A stretch of DNA of 64,000 nucleotides from Polynucleobacter antarcticus. GTDB lineage: Bacteria; Pseudomonadota; Gammaproteobacteria; Burkholderiales; Burkholderiaceae. Both the position numbers and the translations under genes were made by a program. The notes under the pieces were generated by a model, which did no database searches, had not been told where the DNA came from, and saw only the letters and a list, made by a program, of their open reading frames with translations. This document shows positions 35,528 to 44,214 of this stretch, one piece after another (within the stretch, counting starts at the first letter, position 1; every line of letters begins with the position of its first letter). The stretch is from NCBI RefSeq assembly GCF_013307245.1, contig NZ_CP028941.1:1240001-1304000 (forward strand), written 5' to 3'.

Positions 35528-36892
35528 ATGCCAACAAATGCACCAAACCCCGGCTCAAACGCCGAAGAATCAAGCTCTAACTTTCCTTTTGTAGGGTGGC
35601 TGCGTGATGTTGCGCCCTATATTCATAGCTTCCGCGAAAAGACATTTGTCATTGCCTTTGCTGGTGAGCTCGCCTTAGAAATTGGCCTAGAAAATCTCAT
35701 TGAAGATATTGCGATGCTCCATGCCATGGGCATGCGTATTGTGCTGGTTCACGGTATTCGCCCCCAGATTGAAGAGCAATTAAGCCTGCGCAATATCAAG
35801 AGTAAGTTTGGAAAAAGCGCTCTGCACAGCTATCGTATTACCGATGCTGCAGCTCTTGAGTGCGTTAAAGAAGCTGCAGGTGAATTGCGTCTTGATATTG
35901 AGGCGGCCTTTAGTCGTGGCTTACCAAATACACCAATGGCAGGATCGCGCATTTCTGTAATCTCAGGGAACTTTATTACCGCTATGCCAGTGGGTGTAGT
36001 TGAGGGTGTCGATTACATTCACACGGGCCTCGTTCGTAAAGTCGACTCATCTTCAATTAGACAATCGCTTGATAGTAATAAGATTGTTTTGCTCTCTCCG
36101 CTGGGATTTTCTCCCACTGGACAAGCATTCAATTTAGCCTTTGAAGATGTTGCGGCTTCTACAGCTGCAGCCCTCAAAGCAGACAAGCTAATCTTCTTAA
36201 GTCAGTATGCCGGACTCAAAGATGATGAGGGTGATTACATTACTGAATTATCGATGCCGCAGCTTCAAGAACATATTGTCAAGCATCCACAATTAGATAT
36301 CGGTATGAAAGGCTTGCTCAATATCTCTGGTAGAGCAATTCGTGCTGGCGTGAGTCGGGTGCACTTCTTGCCTTGCAATCAAGATGGGGCCTTATTAGAA
36401 GAGCTATTTACCCATGATGGTATTGGCATGATGCTTGCTTCATCAGATATAGAGAATCTGCGTGAAGCTAACCAAGATGACATCGGCGGAATTCTGCAGC
36501 TCACTAGTCCACTTGAAGAAGATGGCATCCTCGCCGCGCGAGGCCAAGATGTAATCGAGCGCGATATCCAGCGTTTCTCCGTAATTGAGCATGACAAGGT
36601 CCTTTTTGGTTGTGCTGCCCTCTTCCCATTCCCTAATGGGGTTGGGGAGCTTGCCTGCTTAGCAGTCGATCCGGATGTCCAAGGTTCAGGGGATGGGGAA
36701 CGTCTGCTTAAGCGTGTTGAAATGCGAGCCAAGCAGGAAGGTATTAAAAAGCTGTTTGTTTTAACCACCAGAACGGAGCATTGGTTTTTAAAGCGCGGCT
36801 TTAAAAGGGCAACGGTTGAGGATCTTCCAGAAGAAAGAAAGCAAATTTATAACTGGGATCGTAAGTCAATGGTCTTAACTAAAGATCTGTAA
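35528..36892 (+). CDS. argA: Amino-acid N-acetyltransferase (N-acetylglutamate synthase)
   Basis: First step of arginine synthesis: acetyl-CoA plus glutamate to N-acetylglutamate. The 454-residue protein has an amino-acid-kinase domain (about 20-290, VIAFAGELALE and RIVLVHGIRPQIEEQL) that serves as the arginine-sensing part, and a C-terminal GNAT acetyltransferase domain (VGELACLAVDPDVQGSGDGERLLKRV). The Gln/Arg-x-x-Gly acetyl-CoA loop is QGSGDG. The ATG at 35528 (MPTNAPNPG) fits family starts; a longer frame from 35474 overlaps divergent hrpA. yggX follows by 49 bp. Confidence 0.93.
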   Translation: MPTNAPNPGSNAEESSSNFPFVGWLRDVAPYIHSFREKTFVIAFAGELALEIGLENLIEDIAMLHAMGMRIVLVHGIRPQIEEQLSLRNIKSKFGKSALHSYRITDAAALECVKEAAGELRLDIEAAFSRGLPNTPMAGSRISVISGNFITAMPVGVVEGVDYIHTGLVRKVDSSSIRQSLDSNKIVLLSPLGFSPTGQAFNLAFEDVAASTAAALKADKLIFLSQYAGLKDDEGDYITELSMPQLQEHIVKHPQLDIGMKGLLNISGRAIRAGVSRVHFLPCNQDGALLEELFTHDGIGMMLASSDIENLREANQDDIGGILQLTSPLEEDGILAARGQDVIERDIQRFSVIEHDKVLFGCAALFPFPNGVGELACLAVDPDVQGSGDGERLLKRVEMRAKQEGIKKLFVLTTRTEHWFLKRGFKRATVEDLPEERKQIYNWDRKSMVLTKDL

Positions 36893-36941
36893 AAAATTTA
36901 TACTAGCAATGAAGTTCAATCGTATTTGAAAGGTATTACAG

Positions 36942-37214
36942 ATGGCACGCATGGTTCAATGTATCAAACTCAATAAAGAATCCGAAGGCATGGACTTTGC
37001 TCCATTGCCTGGTGACTTAGGCAAGAAAATTTGGAATCAAGTTTCTAAGGAAGCTTGGGCAGCCTGGTTAAAACACCAAACCATGCTGATTAATGAAAAC
37101 CGTCTCAATATGGCAGATCCTCGCGCACGCCAGTACCTGCTCAAGCAAGTAGAAAAATACTTCTTTGAAGGTGGCGCTGATGTGGCACAAGGCTATGTGC
37201 CCCCTGCGGAGTAA
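36942..37214 (+). CDS. yggX: Oxidative damage protection / Fe(2+)-trafficking protein
   Basis: A small cytoplasmic protein (90 residues) that protects iron-sulfur clusters and may traffic Fe(II). The N-terminus [25 protein letters not shown] carries the conserved Cys, and the helical part [28 protein letters not shown] is the family hallmark. AAAGGT precedes the ATG. It follows argA by 49 bp. A separate promoter for a structured RNA starts 25 bp after its stop. Confidence 0.96.
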   Translation: MARMVQCIKLNKESEGMDFAPLPGDLGKKIWNQVSKEAWAAWLKHQTMLINENRLNMADPRARQYLLKQVEKYFFEGGADVAQGYVPPAE

Positions 37215-37238
37215 AAAAGTTCTTTTACGTCTTCGCTA

Positions 37239-37267
37239 TTGACGATTCAAAATAAGAGGCATAGGAT
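37239..37267 (+). promoter_or_regulatory. Sigma-70 promoter for a putative small RNA
   Basis: TTGACG (37239-37244) matches the -35 consensus at 5 of 6, the spacer is exactly 17 bp, and TAGGAT (37262-37267) matches the -10 at 4 of 6. The predicted start is near 37274, coinciding with the base of the first long hairpin of the downstream RNA. Confidence 0.65.
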
Positions 37268-37273
37268 GGAGTT

Positions 37274-37442
37274 GTGGTTGATCAGAAATAGTGATTAACT
37301 ACATTGGCGTAAGCCAATCCTAATAAGCATATCTTTATGCTTATTGGACAAGGGGAACGAAATACCTTCTTTTTGTCCTAGCCATGCATGACATGGCAAA
37401 CAAACCCGATGGGCTTACTACTGTATCCCCGTCGGGTTTTTT
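37274..37442 (+). ncRNA. Putative small RNA with five hairpins plus terminator stem
   Basis: Between yggX and rpiA there is no open frame, but consecutive stems cover almost all of the sequence. Stem 1: TGTGGTTGATCA/TGATTAACTACA (37273-37303, 12 bp including two G-U). Stem 2: ATTGGC/GCCAAT with a GTAA (GNRA) loop (37303-37318). Stem 3: AATAAGCATA/TATGCTTATT with a TCTT loop (37322-37345). Stem 4: GGACAA/TTGTCC with an inner AGG/CCT option (37346-37378). Stem 5: GCCATG/CATGGC (37381-37397). An intrinsic terminator follows. A good sigma-70 promoter predicts a start at about 37274, giving an RNA of about 169 nt. It does not resemble 6S RNA, tmRNA, 4.5S RNA or RNase P RNA. Function is unknown. 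The structure, promoter and terminator together make chance unlikely. Confidence 0.7.
37402..37442 (+). terminator. Intrinsic terminator of the small RNA (probably bidirectional)
   Basis: AAACCCGATGGG (37402-37413) pairs with CCCGTCGGGTTT (37428-37439) over 12 bp with one G-U, loop of 14 nt, followed by T to 37442. The T-run overlaps the rpiA stop codon on the other strand, so the stem may also terminate rpiA. Confidence 0.88.
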
Positions 37443-38154
37443 ATTCGAATACGATCCTGCTAATCCCAGATTCATTGCTCACTAGCAGAACATCGGCTTT
37501 TTCTTTAGCGAATAAACCTACCGTAATCACCCCAGCAATCTGATTGATCTGCGACTCTAGTGCTAGTGGATGGCTAATCTGCAGACCTGCAACATCTAAA
37601 ATCCAGCCACCGTTATCGCTTACAAAAGGTTCACTTGGGGTTTGATCTAAATCTGCGCGGATACTTTTAGTCGCACGTAAGCTCACCTTACCGCCTAGCC
37701 TCTCAAGCTCTCTCGTGACAACGCCTCTGGCTAAGGGAATAATCTCAACTGGTAAGGCAAAGTGACCTAGTACGGGGACCTGCTTGGTAGCATCGCAAAT
37801 GCAAATAAATTGCTGCGCCATTGAGGCAATGATCTTCTCACGAGTCAAAGCGCCACCGCCACCTTTAATCATATGTCCGGCTGGATCAATTTCATCAGCG
37901 CCATCAACATAAACAGGCAAGACACTCACCTCATTAGGGTCAAGCACCTTAAAACCATGTTTGAGCAAGCGCTCCGTGGTGGCATTCGAGCTAGATACTG
38001 CCCCAGAAAAATGGGCCTTATAAGGTGCCAGCGCATCAATAAAACAATTAGCGGTAGATCCCGTACCAACACCCAGTACCTGCCCTGCGGGTAATTTAAG
38101 GACTTCGTCTTTGGCTGCTACACCCACTAACTGTTTTAACTGATCCTGGTTCAT
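37441..38154 (-). CDS. rpiA: Ribose-5-phosphate isomerase A
   Basis: Interconverts ribose-5-phosphate and ribulose-5-phosphate in the pentose phosphate pathway. At 237 residues it has the usual length. Motifs: [15 protein letters not shown] (phosphate binding), the catalytic-region [28 protein letters not shown] (Asp, Lys, Glu) and DNGGWILDV. It is divergent from transaldolase, a pathway partner, with 118 bp between start codons, which suggests shared control. Its stop overlaps the T-run of the convergent small-RNA terminator. Confidence 0.97.
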   Translation of the reverse strand: MNQDQLKQLVGVAAKDEVLKLPAGQVLGVGTGSTANCFIDALAPYKAHFSGAVSSSNATTERLLKHGFKVLDPNEVSVLPVYVDGADEIDPAGHMIKGGGGALTREKIIASMAQQFICICDATKQVPVLGHFALPVEIIPLARGVVTRELERLGGKVSLRATKSIRADLDQTPSEPFVSDNGGWILDVAGLQISHPLALESQINQIAGVITVGLFAKEKADVLLVSNESGISRIVFE

Positions 38155-38204
38155 ATCCTGACCTAAGGCCCTTATCTTTGCTGGAAGACGATGATTAATA
38201 CATC

Positions 38205-38216
38205 TATCATATGATA
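38205..38216. promoter_or_regulatory. 12-bp palindrome in the rpiA/tal divergent region
   Basis: TATCATATGATA is perfectly self-complementary and lies near the middle of the 118-bp gap between the divergent rpiA and tal starts. It could be an operator for both genes. No regulator is recognised. Confidence 0.3.
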
Positions 38217-38272
38217 TCTAAAGATACTCCTAAACAATCGTCTTTTATTTATCGATAGCCTCAAAGATCCTC

Positions 38273-39247
38273 ATGACATCTCACACCTCAGCGCCTAACC
38301 AACTCAAGCAACTCAAGCAACTTACAACCGTCGTGGCTGATACCGGCGATTTTGAACGAATGCAGGAGTATCAGCCTCAAGATGCCACGACCAATCCATC
38401 CTTAATTTTGAAGGCGGCTCAGCAAACGAACTACCAGGCACTCGTCAAACAAGTGAAAATGGCTCATCCCGGCATGAAGCCAGTAGATTTAGTGGATTAC
38501 ATTCTGGTGGCGTTTGGCCTAGAGATTTTAAAAATCGTTCCCGGCAGAGTCTCCACAGAAGTGGATGCCCGCCTCTCATTTGATACGCAAGCTACTGTTT
38601 TAAAAGCAAAGCACCTGATTGCACTATATGAATCTCATGGCATTGATCGTCAAAGAATATTAATTAAGCTAGCTGGAACTTGGGAAGGCATCCAGGCAGC
38701 TAAGGCATTGGAAGCAGAAGGCATTCATTGCAATATGACCTTACTCTTTTCACTAGTTCAGGCTGCTGCCTGTGGCGCAGTCCATGCCACTCTGATTTCA
38801 CCATTTGTAGGGCGTATTACTGACTGGTACAAAGCAAAGCTGGGTAGCAACTGGAGTGATATCGATAACGGCGGAGCCAATGACCCTGGTGTGACATCTG
38901 TTAAGCGGATCTTCCACTATTACAAACATTTTGGTATTAGCACTGAAATTATGGGTGCCAGCTTTAGGAGTGCTACTCAAATTCTGGAGCTCGCAGGTTG
39001 CGACTTACTCACCATCAGTCCAGAGCTATTAGGCGAGCTTCAAGCCAGCAACAATCCAATAACAAAAAAACTGGATGCCAATAATGCAAAGGCGGCATTG
39101 GCAAGTGAGGCTATTGCACCTCTCAAGCTAGATGAATCTCACTTTAGATTGCAATTAAATAATGATGCCATGGCAACAGAAAAGCTCGCTGAAGGAATTC
39201 GGAACTTCTGTATTGATACAGAAAAATTAGAAGCCCTCTTAAGCTAA
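38273..39247 (+). CDS. tal: Transaldolase
   Basis: Pentose phosphate pathway enzyme exchanging a dihydroxyacetone unit between sedoheptulose-7-phosphate and glyceraldehyde-3-phosphate. At 324 residues it is a classical TalB-type enzyme. Signatures: [27 protein letters not shown] near the N-terminus, the Schiff-base Lys in [32 protein letters not shown] and [13 protein letters not shown]. The N-terminal LKQLKQL is a short local duplication. Divergent from rpiA, convergent with rlmB. Confidence 0.97.
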   Translation: MTSHTSAPNQLKQLKQLTTVVADTGDFERMQEYQPQDATTNPSLILKAAQQTNYQALVKQVKMAHPGMKPVDLVDYILVAFGLEILKIVPGRVSTEVDARLSFDTQATVLKAKHLIALYESHGIDRQRILIKLAGTWEGIQAAKALEAEGIHCNMTLLFSLVQAAACGAVHATLISPFVGRITDWYKAKLGSNWSDIDNGGANDPGVTSVKRIFHYYKHFGISTEIMGASFRSATQILELAGCDLLTISPELLGELQASNNPITKKLDANNAKAALASEAIAPLKLDESHFRLQLNNDAMATEKLAEGIRNFCIDTEKLEALLS

Positions 39248-39271
39248 AAAACCGCCTAACTTAGATTGAAT

Positions 39272-40027
39272 TTACTTAGGAGTTTTTGCTAAACGTTGAC
39301 GCAAGGCTTCATACAAACAGACGCCGCTCGCAACCGATACATTTAAGCTTTCTACAACGCCTTGCATCGGAATGCGCACGAGCTCGTCACAGGTTTCACG
39401 CGTTAAGCGACGCATGCCCTCACCCTCGGCGCCCATCACAATCCCGATTGGCCCCGTCAAATCAATATCATAGATCGATTTTGTTGCCTCATCATCAGTA
39501 CCAATCAGCCAAACACCTGCCTCTTGCATCTCTCGCATACTACGCACTAAGTTAGTGACGGTAATAACGGGCATCACTTCAGAAGCTCCGCTAGAGACCT
39601 TACTGACAGTAGCATTAATTGACGCAGAACGGTCTTTTGGAATCACTACTGCATCTACTCCAGCACCATCAGCTACTCGCAAGCAGGCGCCAAAGTTATG
39701 AGGGTCTGTTACGCCATCCAATACCAAGAACATCGCTTGGCTTTGATTGCTTTGAGCATCTTCAATAACTTCCGTAATGGTGCGGGCAACCGTCATTTTG
39801 TCCGCGAGCGCTACGACACCTTGATGGCGATCATGTCCTGCCAGCTTATGTAGGCGCTCAGAATCTGCTGCATGCAAGCGCTCACCGAGCACTTCTTCGG
39901 CTTGCTTCAAAAAATCTCCCATACGACGATCCCGACGACTAGGATCAAAATACACCGATTTAAGACTGACAGGATCTACTCTTAAGCGTGCTTGCACTGC
40001 ATGAAAACCTACTAATATTTGTTTCAT
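39272..40027 (-). CDS. rlmB: 23S rRNA (guanosine-2'-O)-methyltransferase RlmB
   Basis: SPOUT-class SpoU methyltransferase that modifies G2251 of 23S rRNA. The 251-residue product has an N-terminal substrate-binding domain (VGFHAVQARLRVDP) and the C-terminal knot with LDGVTDPHNFGACLRVADGAGVDAVV, GAEGEGMRRLTRE and the SLNVSVASGVCLYEALRQR loop. The start is ATG at 40027; a GTG two codons upstream is also in frame. It follows rnr by 64 bp on the same strand, the usual rnr-rlmB pairing. Confidence 0.95.
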   Translation of the reverse strand: MKQILVGFHAVQARLRVDPVSLKSVYFDPSRRDRRMGDFLKQAEEVLGERLHAADSERLHKLAGHDRHQGVVALADKMTVARTITEVIEDAQSNQSQAMFLVLDGVTDPHNFGACLRVADGAGVDAVVIPKDRSASINATVSKVSSGASEVMPVITVTNLVRSMREMQEAGVWLIGTDDEATKSIYDIDLTGPIGIVMGAEGEGMRRLTRETCDELVRIPMQGVVESLNVSVASGVCLYEALRQRLAKTPK

Positions 40028-40091
40028 AATCACTTTATCTTTGAACTAACTTTGCTCTGAATTTAATTTGCCTTAGCCACTGGCTTCAAGA

Positions 40092-42485
40092 TCATTTTTT
40101 TCTTCCGGCATTCGTGCTTCGAACTGGCGGCTTGGTGCCAGCAGGCTTTCCAGCAGATCTAGTGGGTTTACTGGGTTTGGTAGATTTAGTTGCTTTACCT
40201 TTAGCCTGATTAGCACCTAAGTTACCAGCAGATTTAGCAGCATTAACATTGACGCCACTGTGTCTTTGAGGCTCCTTACTTCCAGATCTGCCTTTTTTAG
40301 GCGCAGCCTTCTTGTTGGGACGACCAGTATCACTTGCCAAGATAATTTGACGACGATTAGTCGTGCCACCTGGCTCTAGGCCCACAGACTTGACCAAGCT
40401 AAATTCGATCTTACGTGCATCAAGATCTACTCGACTAACTAATACGTGTACACGATCGCCTAAACGATAACGAATACCTGTTCTCTCTCCACGCAGCTCT
40501 TGGCGCGCTTCATCGTATTGAAAATAATCACCCCCTAGCTCGGTGACATGAACCATGCCTTCAACAAATAGGTTTTCCAGTTGTATAAAGAGACCAAAGG
40601 ATGCTACCCCAGTGACAGAGCCCGCATATTCTTGTCCGAGATGGTCTCGCATGTAATAGCACTTTAACCAAGCCTCAACGTCACGGGATGCCTCATCAGC
40701 ACGTCGCTCATTAGAAGAGCAATGAACTCCTAGTTGACCCCAGATAGGCAGTGCAGCGTTTGCCCCTTTTGGTAATTTAGGTAATCGAGTACCTTTTGCA
40801 CTAGCCTCTTTTGCATCATGATGTGATTTTTTCGCATTCACCGCATTCTCACGACCCTTACCTTTGCGAGGTAGCGTGAGATTTAAAGGTACTGTTGGTG
40901 GCAATACAGGAACATATGGTTTCTTCGCTAAGATCGACTTAATAACACGATGGGTTAAGAGATCTGGATATCGGCGAATAGGACTCGTGAAATGTGAATA
41001 CGCTGGGTAAGCTAGACCAAAGTGGCCTTCGTTATCCGGCTGGTACATTGCTTGCTGCATCGAACGTAAGACAACTGTCTGCAACATATTGGCATCGGGC
41101 CGCTCTTTAATTTCTCGCATTAACTTGGAATAGTCTTTAGGTTTAGGTTTGTCGCCGCCCCCCAATGACAGACTAGAAGTTCGGAGCACCTGACGCAAGG
41201 TCGCGAGCTTTTCTTCTGAAGGCTCGCCATGCACTCGGTATAGACTGAGATGCTTATTTTTATCAATAAAATCTGCAGCGCAGACGTTAGCAGTCAACAT
41301 GCACTCTTCAATTAAGCGATGTGCATCATTGCGAAGGCGAGGCTCAATTCGCAGAATTTTACCCAGCTCATTGCTAATAATTTGAGTTTCAGTTGTTTCA
41401 AATTCAATAGCACCCCGTTTTTGGCGTGCATCTAGCAAAATTTTATAGAGCGAATATAGGTTTGTTAATAAAGGTCGGAGCTCTGCAAAACGCGAAGCCT
41501 CAGGACCCTTGCTATTAGAGAGGACTTCCCAAACAGCGTCATAAGTAAAGCGTTGCGCAGAATGCATCACCGCTGGATAGAGTTGATAAGCAAGCACTTC
41601 GCCATGGGTATCCACTACCGAGTCACACACCATACAAAGGCGATCTACGCCTGGATTGAGGGAGCACAAGCCATTCGAGATCTTCTCAGGCAGCATCGGT
41701 ATTACTCGCCGCGGAAAATACACTGAAGTAGCCCGTAATAATCCTTCATCATCCAATGGATGACCTGGCTTAACGTAATGCGATACGTCTGCAATTGCCA
41801 CAATCAGTCGCCAAGCCTTCGCTTTGCCATACATCACAGGCTCACAATAGACCGCATCATCAAAATCACGTGCATCTGCACCGTCAATGGTAACTAAAGG
41901 TACATCCCGTAAATCAACCCGGCCCTCTAGATCGGATTGCTGAACGGTATCGGGCAAAGCATCGGCTTCTTTTTGGGCTGCAACAGAGAACACATGAGGA
42001 ACGCCATACTTACGCACGGCGATTTCAATTTCCATACCAGGATCATCGATTTCCCCTAAGACCTCCACTACACGGCCTACTGCCTGACGATAGCTATCCG
42101 GGTAATCAATAATTTCTACACTAACGACTTGACCTAATTTGGCATTACCTTGGCCTTTTGGTGGCATCAAGATATCGTGGCCAATTCGCTTATCTTCAGG
42201 AGCAACAATGAGAACGCCATTCTCATTTAAGAGGCGTCCAATCACCACTTTATTGGCATGCAAAATTACTTCAACTATCTGACCTTCAGGACGGCCACGA
42301 CGGTCTGTCCCTAATACTCTGACACTCACTCGATCACTATGCATGACACGGGACATTTCTCTTTCAGAAAGAAAAATATCTTCACCGCCATCATCGGGGA
42401 TCACAAATCCAAATCCATCTCGGTGACCTTGGACTGTACCTAAACGGTCAGCCTCTCGTGGCACCAAGTCTTTTGCTTTACGCAT
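40092..42485 (-). CDS. rnr: Ribonuclease R
   Basis: Processive 3'-5' exoribonuclease able to degrade structured RNA. The 797-residue protein has a cold-shock domain at once (GTVQGHRDGFGFVIPDD, about 16-32), a second OB domain, the RNB catalytic domain (IDGADARDFDDAVY with the metal Asp residues), and an S1 domain (GSVTGVASFGLFIQL), then a Lys/Arg-rich low-complexity tail. Two oddities: the N-terminal helix-turn-helix domain found in related proteins is missing, and about 60 residues (roughly 520-583, rich in K/P/A) are inserted in the RNB domain before LGVHCSSNERRADEA. The start has GAAGGA upstream. rlmB follows. Confidence 0.95.
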   Translation of the reverse strand: MRKAKDLVPREADRLGTVQGHRDGFGFVIPDDGGEDIFLSEREMSRVMHSDRVSVRVLGTDRRGRPEGQIVEVILHANKVVIGRLLNENGVLIVAPEDKRIGHDILMPPKGQGNAKLGQVVSVEIIDYPDSYRQAVGRVVEVLGEIDDPGMEIEIAVRKYGVPHVFSVAAQKEADALPDTVQQSDLEGRVDLRDVPLVTIDGADARDFDDAVYCEPVMYGKAKAWRLIVAIADVSHYVKPGHPLDDEGLLRATSVYFPRRVIPMLPEKISNGLCSLNPGVDRLCMVCDSVVDTHGEVLAYQLYPAVMHSAQRFTYDAVWEVLSNSKGPEASRFAELRPLLTNLYSLYKILLDARQKRGAIEFETTETQIISNELGKILRIEPRLRNDAHRLIEECMLTANVCAADFIDKNKHLSLYRVHGEPSEEKLATLRQVLRTSSLSLGGGDKPKPKDYSKLMREIKERPDANMLQTVVLRSMQQAMYQPDNEGHFGLAYPAYSHFTSPIRRYPDLLTHRVIKSILAKKPYVPVLPPTVPLNLTLPRKGKGRENAVNAKKSHHDAKEASAKGTRLPKLPKGANAALPIWGQLGVHCSSNERRADEASRDVEAWLKCYYMRDHLGQEYAGSVTGVASFGLFIQLENLFVEGMVHVTELGGDYFQYDEARQELRGERTGIRYRLGDRVHVLVSRVDLDARKIEFSLVKSVGLEPGGTTNRRQIILASDTGRPNKKAAPKKGRSGSKEPQRHSGVNVNAAKSAGNLGANQAKGKATKSTKPSKPTRSAGKPAGTKPPVRSTNAGRKK

Positions 42486-42616
42486 TTAATTCCTTCGGCA
42501 ATATTTGCCTTATAAAACGATCAATATTCTGAATGTGGCTACTGTATCAAACCATCAAGTCTGAAGGGTGAAAAGCCAAACGGGGGTTAAAAAGAAGCCT
42601 AAAGGGCACATCCCTT

Positions 42617-42622
42617 TATAAT
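42617..42622 (+). promoter_or_regulatory. Probable -10 element of tRNA-Leu
   Basis: A consensus TATAAT ends 8 bp before the first base of the mature tRNA. I see no convincing -35 at the expected distance. Confidence 0.45.
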
Positions 42623-42630
42623 AATGGCAT

Positions 42631-42717
42631 GCCCAGGTGGCGAAATTGGTAGACGCACCAGCTTCAGGTGCTGGCGATCGTAAGGTTGTGGGGGTTCGAG
42701 TCCCTTCCTGGGCACCA
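42631..42717 (+). tRNA. tRNA-Leu (anticodon CAG), CCA encoded
   Basis: An 87-nt class II tRNA with a long variable arm. Acceptor stem GCCCAGG/CCTGGGC, discriminator A, encoded CCA. The anticodon stem CCAGC/GCTGG encloses TTCAGGT, giving CAG (Leu, CUG). The T arm contains GGTTCGAGTCC. It is divergent from rnr. Confidence 0.97.
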
Positions 42718-42771
42718 TTTACTCTAACTAGTGCTTATATGGGGACTATAACCCCTTATTGCAATAGGAAC

Positions 42772-43269
42772 TTAGATTTCCATCATACGGTGCAAAATCT
42801 TAGGTTTCATCTCCGCCCAAAGGCTCTCAAACTCCTCCTGCTTGTTTTCAGAGAGCTCAACAGGCTCAAATAGACCGCTAAAAAAGATGGATTCTTTTGG
42901 GGCTAAAGTCTTTTCAAACTCAGTCAACCCTACCGGCTTGTCATCGAGATCTCGCATCAGTGTCGCAGAGCAGACGATAGCCTCGTCATCGTCTTCATCA
43001 ATGACGGCAAATTCAATCAATTGTGAGGATTTTGCGAGCACCACTAAAGTACCTCTGGCGTAACAAACTGCCTCATGCTCTTGAACAATAAAAGCGAGAA
43101 ATTGATTTTCCTCATCTTGCTCTAACTGCAGATCATCAATAAAAAAGAGGTACTGACTACCCTCACCATTTACTAAGGTAAATACTTTGGGTATAGCGCC
43201 ATGTCCTAAGGCCAGGTTGCGATAGTAAGAGGCGATTTCAACTGCAAGGTTTTCTGAAAATAAATGCAT
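42772..43269 (-). CDS. Conserved-looking acidic protein of unknown function
   Basis: I do not recognise a family. The 165-residue product is acidic and soluble, with no signal peptide or membrane segment. Visible segments include LFSENLAVEIASYYRNLALGHG, QYLFFIDDLQLEQDEENQ, FAVIDEDDDEAIVCSATLMRD and SIFFSGLFEPVELSENKQEE. The pattern suggests an alpha/beta cytoplasmic protein. It starts 3 bp after the stop of the dienelactone hydrolase gene, so the two are almost surely co-transcribed. Confidence 0.75.
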   Translation of the reverse strand: MHLFSENLAVEIASYYRNLALGHGAIPKVFTLVNGEGSQYLFFIDDLQLEQDEENQFLAFIVQEHEAVCYARGTLVVLAKSSQLIEFAVIDEDDDEAIVCSATLMRDLDDKPVGLTEFEKTLAPKESIFFSGLFEPVELSENKQEEFESLWAEMKPKILHRMMEI

Positions 43270-43272
43270 CTA

Positions 43273-43965
43273 CTAGTTCTTTATATGCTCATTTAAAAAA
43301 TGCATTGTGCGATCCCAGGCTAATGCAGCCGCCTCAGGGTTGTACTGTAATGGCGGTAGATTTCTTGTAGTGGATTTCGGATTAGCAAAAGCATGCTTTG
43401 CCTCATAGCGCTGGAAGTCATAATTCACGCCCGCAAGTGTTAATTTTTCCTCTAACTGGTCAACGCCACCAATAGCAAAGAACTCATCATGCAATGCCCA
43501 ATGCCCTAGCATGGGTTTTTTAATCGCTTGCGCATCCACATATTCCAGGGGAGGATAGCCATACCAGACAACGGTTGCGTCACACTCAGGAACGAGACCT
43601 GCTGATAAAACCGTCAATGCACCACCCATACAAAATCCTGTAACAGCTACTTTATTGCTGCCACTTGCCTTCAGATATTGGACTGCACCACGAATATCTT
43701 GGCTGGCTGCATCACCAAAATTTAAGTCATTCATCAAATGCTCCGCCTCGTTTGCTGCAAGCGCTAATTGCCCACGATAGAGATCGGGTACCAAAGCCCT
43801 GAATCCAGCCTTCGCTAAACGATTGGCAACCTCTTTAATCTCTTCGTCTAAGCCCCACCATTCCTGAATCACGACGATGCCAGGTGCATTCTTTAAGTTA
43901 TCCGGTTCAACCAAATACGCTTGGGCTGATGTTCCGTCAGGTCTTTGAAAGTCAATCATGTGCAC
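43273..43965 (-). CDS. Dienelactone hydrolase family protein
   Basis: Cytoplasmic alpha/beta hydrolase of 230 residues. The nucleophile elbow is GFCMGG with Cys, the mark of dienelactone hydrolases, followed by an Asp region (HDEFFAIGGVDQLEEKL) and a His in YEAKHAFANPKS. EWWGLDEEIKEVANRLAKAGFRALVPDLYRG is the typical N-terminal part. These enzymes open lactones from aromatic breakdown, but many family members have other ester substrates; no catabolic genes are next to it. It precedes the acidic hypothetical gene by 3 bp. Confidence 0.9.
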   Translation of the reverse strand: MHMIDFQRPDGTSAQAYLVEPDNLKNAPGIVVIQEWWGLDEEIKEVANRLAKAGFRALVPDLYRGQLALAANEAEHLMNDLNFGDAASQDIRGAVQYLKASGSNKVAVTGFCMGGALTVLSAGLVPECDATVVWYGYPPLEYVDAQAIKKPMLGHWALHDEFFAIGGVDQLEEKLTLAGVNYDFQRYEAKHAFANPKSTTRNLPPLQYNPEAAALAWDRTMHFLNEHIKN

Positions 43966-44150
43966 CTCGTTTATTGAGTATTAATTTTGTGAGTAAATAA
44001 ATTTAAACAATCATTTACTAAGTTCTTTAGCGCTATTTTCCATGAATACCAATCTATGCACAGCATCTATTCAGCTAGGAAGTCTTGGTGTTTAAGGAAA
44101 GCTCTCCATCAACCGAAATACATGTAAGAGGGGTCATGAAGCTAAATTTA

Positions 44151-44200
44151 GGGTTAACCCCAGTATTTATTCAAATTATTGCTATAATCAGGGTTAACCC
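44151..44200 (+). promoter_or_regulatory. Two identical palindromes flanking a -10 element (putative operators)
   Basis: GGGTTAACCC occurs at 44151-44160 and again at 44191-44200, spaced exactly 40 bp centre to centre. TATAAT at 44183-44188 ends 2 bp before the second copy, so a bound protein would overlap the start region of transcription. The second copy is followed by CCTTAAGGAG, containing the Shine-Dalgarno of the 51-residue gene. The arrangement suggests cooperative repression of that gene by an unidentified dimeric regulator. Confidence 0.6.
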
Positions 44201-44214
44201 TTAAGGAGCCCATC

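Noticed and set aside
37215..37442. 6S RNA, tmRNA or RNase P RNA as the identity of the structured RNA
   Set aside because: It has serial hairpins rather than the long rod of 6S, no tRNA-like ends or tag frame, and lacks the length and core motifs of RNase P RNA.
39240..39275. Possible terminator between tal and rlmB
   Set aside because: Only a 5-bp CCTAA/TTAGG stem precedes the T-run on the minus strand; not convincing.
44056..44127. Short plus-strand frame of about 23 codons (MHSIYSARKSW...)
   Set aside because: No ribosome binding site, no recognisable family, and too short to separate from chance.
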